A program made the position numbers and the translations under genes. From assembly GCF_004307995.1 (NCBI RefSeq), contig NZ_SIRE01000015.1:186001-250000 (forward strand): a stretch of 64,000 nt of DNA, written 5' to 3'. The notes under the pieces were generated by a model. The model was not told the DNA's origin. It ran no database searches and saw nothing but the letters and a program-made list of their open reading frames with translations. Of the stretch, positions 63,193 through 64,000 are shown piece after piece (position 1 is the stretch's first letter; every line of letters starts with the position of its first letter). The stretch comes from Paenibacillus thalictri (GTDB taxonomy: Bacteria > Bacillota > Bacilli > Paenibacillales > NBRC-103111).

Positions 63193-63594
63193 TCATCTTT
63201 CTTCTGAATGTTCATTCAATATATAAGCGATAGTCTCTAACGAATGCAAACCTTTTGCAATATCTACTATAAACTCAACTGCATATTCCCGTTCCATTCG
63301 TAGATGATATCCGTTCAGTATCATGAAAGATTTCATAACCAGATAGGCTGTCCGCTTATTACCATTATGAAAGCAATGATTTTTCACTAGAGATTCCAGT
63401 AAGGCTGCAGCCTTATCAAATAAAGTTGGATAAGCGTCTTCCCCAAAAACACTTTGCTGGGGCCTATGTACCGCAGATTCAAGCAGACCATGATCTCTCA
63501 CGCCTGCTTGCTCTGCATCATTCATTTTTTTCATCATAAAATAGTGTGCTGAAATAACCTCTTCTTTGGTAAGATAGTTTATCATTTCTTTCAT
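63193..63594 (-). CDS. doc: Doc/Fic family toxin (death on curing)
   Basis: 133 residues, the Doc length. The Fic/Doc active-site motif is NHCFHNGNKRT (72-82), with catalytic H73 and N77 in the Doc-type pattern; RDHGLLESAVHRPQQSVFG is the usual N-terminal family segment. Doc phosphorylates EF-Tu and stops translation. It overlaps the upstream AbrB-type antitoxin gene by four bases (ATGA), the classic antitoxin-first operon. It directly abuts the truncated tmRNA. Confidence 0.9.
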   Translation of the reverse strand: MKEMINYLTKEEVISAHYFMMKKMNDAEQAGVRDHGLLESAVHRPQQSVFGEDAYPTLFDKAAALLESLVKNHCFHNGNKRTAYLVMKSFMILNGYHLRMEREYAVEFIVDIAKGLHSLETIAYILNEHSEER

Positions 63595-63890
63595 CTATCC
63601 CTTAAGTCCTCAAGAATACCTTTATCTTCTTCAAATACATCAAAGAAGGCTTCAAGAACTTCAAACCGAATATTATCAGGTAATTGACCCTGGCGAGCTT
63701 TTTTCAACACCACTTCACCGCGATCATTTTCAATAAATTCAATTTCGTCCCCCAGCGCAACATTCAACTTTGCAGCTAATTTTTTAGGCAAGCTAACACC
63801 TAAGCTATTGCCCATTCGTCCTATTTTGCGGGAATAACGAGTCACATTCTCTTTATCATTTATCACTTTGACCACACCATTCATGTTCAT
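63591..63890 (-). CDS. AbrB/MazE/SpoVT-type antitoxin paired with Doc
   Basis: 99 residues. The swapped-hairpin AbrB domain (TRYSRKIGRMGNSLGVSLPK, VALGDEIEFIENDRGEVVLKK, about 18-65) is followed by an acidic C-terminal tail (FDVFEEDKGILEDL) that should bind and neutralise the toxin. Such antitoxins also repress their own operon. A relic of the same antitoxin lies at 14.6 kb. AGGAAG Shine-Dalgarno upstream. Confidence 0.88.
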   Translation of the reverse strand: MNMNGVVKVINDKENVTRYSRKIGRMGNSLGVSLPKKLAAKLNVALGDEIEFIENDRGEVVLKKARQGQLPDNIRFEVLEAFFDVFEEDKGILEDLRDR

Positions 63891-63922
63891 TCTTCCTTTC
63901 TATTGTATGACCAACACTCAAT

Positions 63923-63950
63923 AAGTTATACCTTATAATAGTAATAACTT
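63923..63950. promoter_or_regulatory. Possible operator dyad of the toxin-antitoxin operon
   Basis: AAGTTAT and ATAACTT form an inverted repeat 14 bases apart, about 35 bases upstream of the antitoxin start in an AT-rich promoter region, where AbrB-type autorepressors usually bind. Confidence 0.3.
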
Positions 63951-64000
63951 TTATAACATATGTACATTTTATCAAATTTCCCTGCAAATATAAAGCAACA

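Overview
The window looks like chromosomal DNA of a spore-forming, S-layer-bearing Bacillales bacterium of the Paenibacillus type. Support comes from small spore-coat (CotF-like) genes, three proteins carrying SLH cell-wall anchors, a pspA-ydjG-ydjH-ydjI envelope-stress operon, a secreted pectinolytic GH28 protein, a large NRPS with its own Sfp-type activator, and Bacillus-like ribosome binding sites with many GTG/TTG starts. The genus is inferred from gene content only.

Layout. 1-1.4 kb: N-terminal part of a superfamily 1 helicase running off the left edge. 1.6-4.8 kb: sugar/polyol catabolic pair (Gfo/Idh/MocA oxidoreductase plus zinc dehydrogenase) divergent from an AraC regulator. 5-6.4 kb: VOC protein and two spore-coat genes. 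6.4-10.7 kb: secreted GH28 enzyme with SLH anchor and an upstream cre-like site. 11.2-14.6 kb: WYL regulator, GyrI-like protein, DinB protein and a two-gene retropepsin-like cassette. 14.6-15.1 kb: relics of an AbrB/Doc toxin-antitoxin pair and of a second retropepsin gene. 15.1-26.8 kb: an operon of phosphopantetheinyl transferase, MFS exporter and a three-module NRPS ending in a thioester reductase, predicted to release a tripeptide aldehyde, alcohol or cyclic imine.

27-32.9 kb is accessory: a rhuM gene broken by one in-frame amber codon, a ParB-domain gene, an unusual fusion of a complete sigma-70 factor with a ParB domain, two tiny coupled ORFs, an IS1595-like transposase homologue lacking recognisable catalytic acids, and a degraded copy of the retropepsin cassette. 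33-36.5 kb is the pspA operon. 37-42 kb holds a P1 peptidase, a sensor kinase, and a response regulator truncated and fused in frame to SLH repeats. 42.4-52.8 kb carries a 2,539-residue surface protein (two six-bladed NHL propellers, 13 InlB-type repeats, SLH anchor) downstream of a MalT/LAL-type regulator.

53-64 kb is a defence/mobile island: DUF488 protein, a Cys-rich small protein, a NucS-like nuclease, a damaged transposition ATPase, and an operon of a TM2-TerB protein, a BrxD-like (DUF2791) ATPase and an Lhr/BrxHI-like helicase. It ends at a 3' half of tmRNA and an AbrB/Doc toxin-antitoxin pair. At least nine copies of a dispersed repeat sit beside hairpins and gene wreckage, clustered at the breakpoints of these accessory segments. 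The strongest candidates for undescribed biology are the sigma-ParB/ParB pair and the TerB-BrxD-helicase operon.
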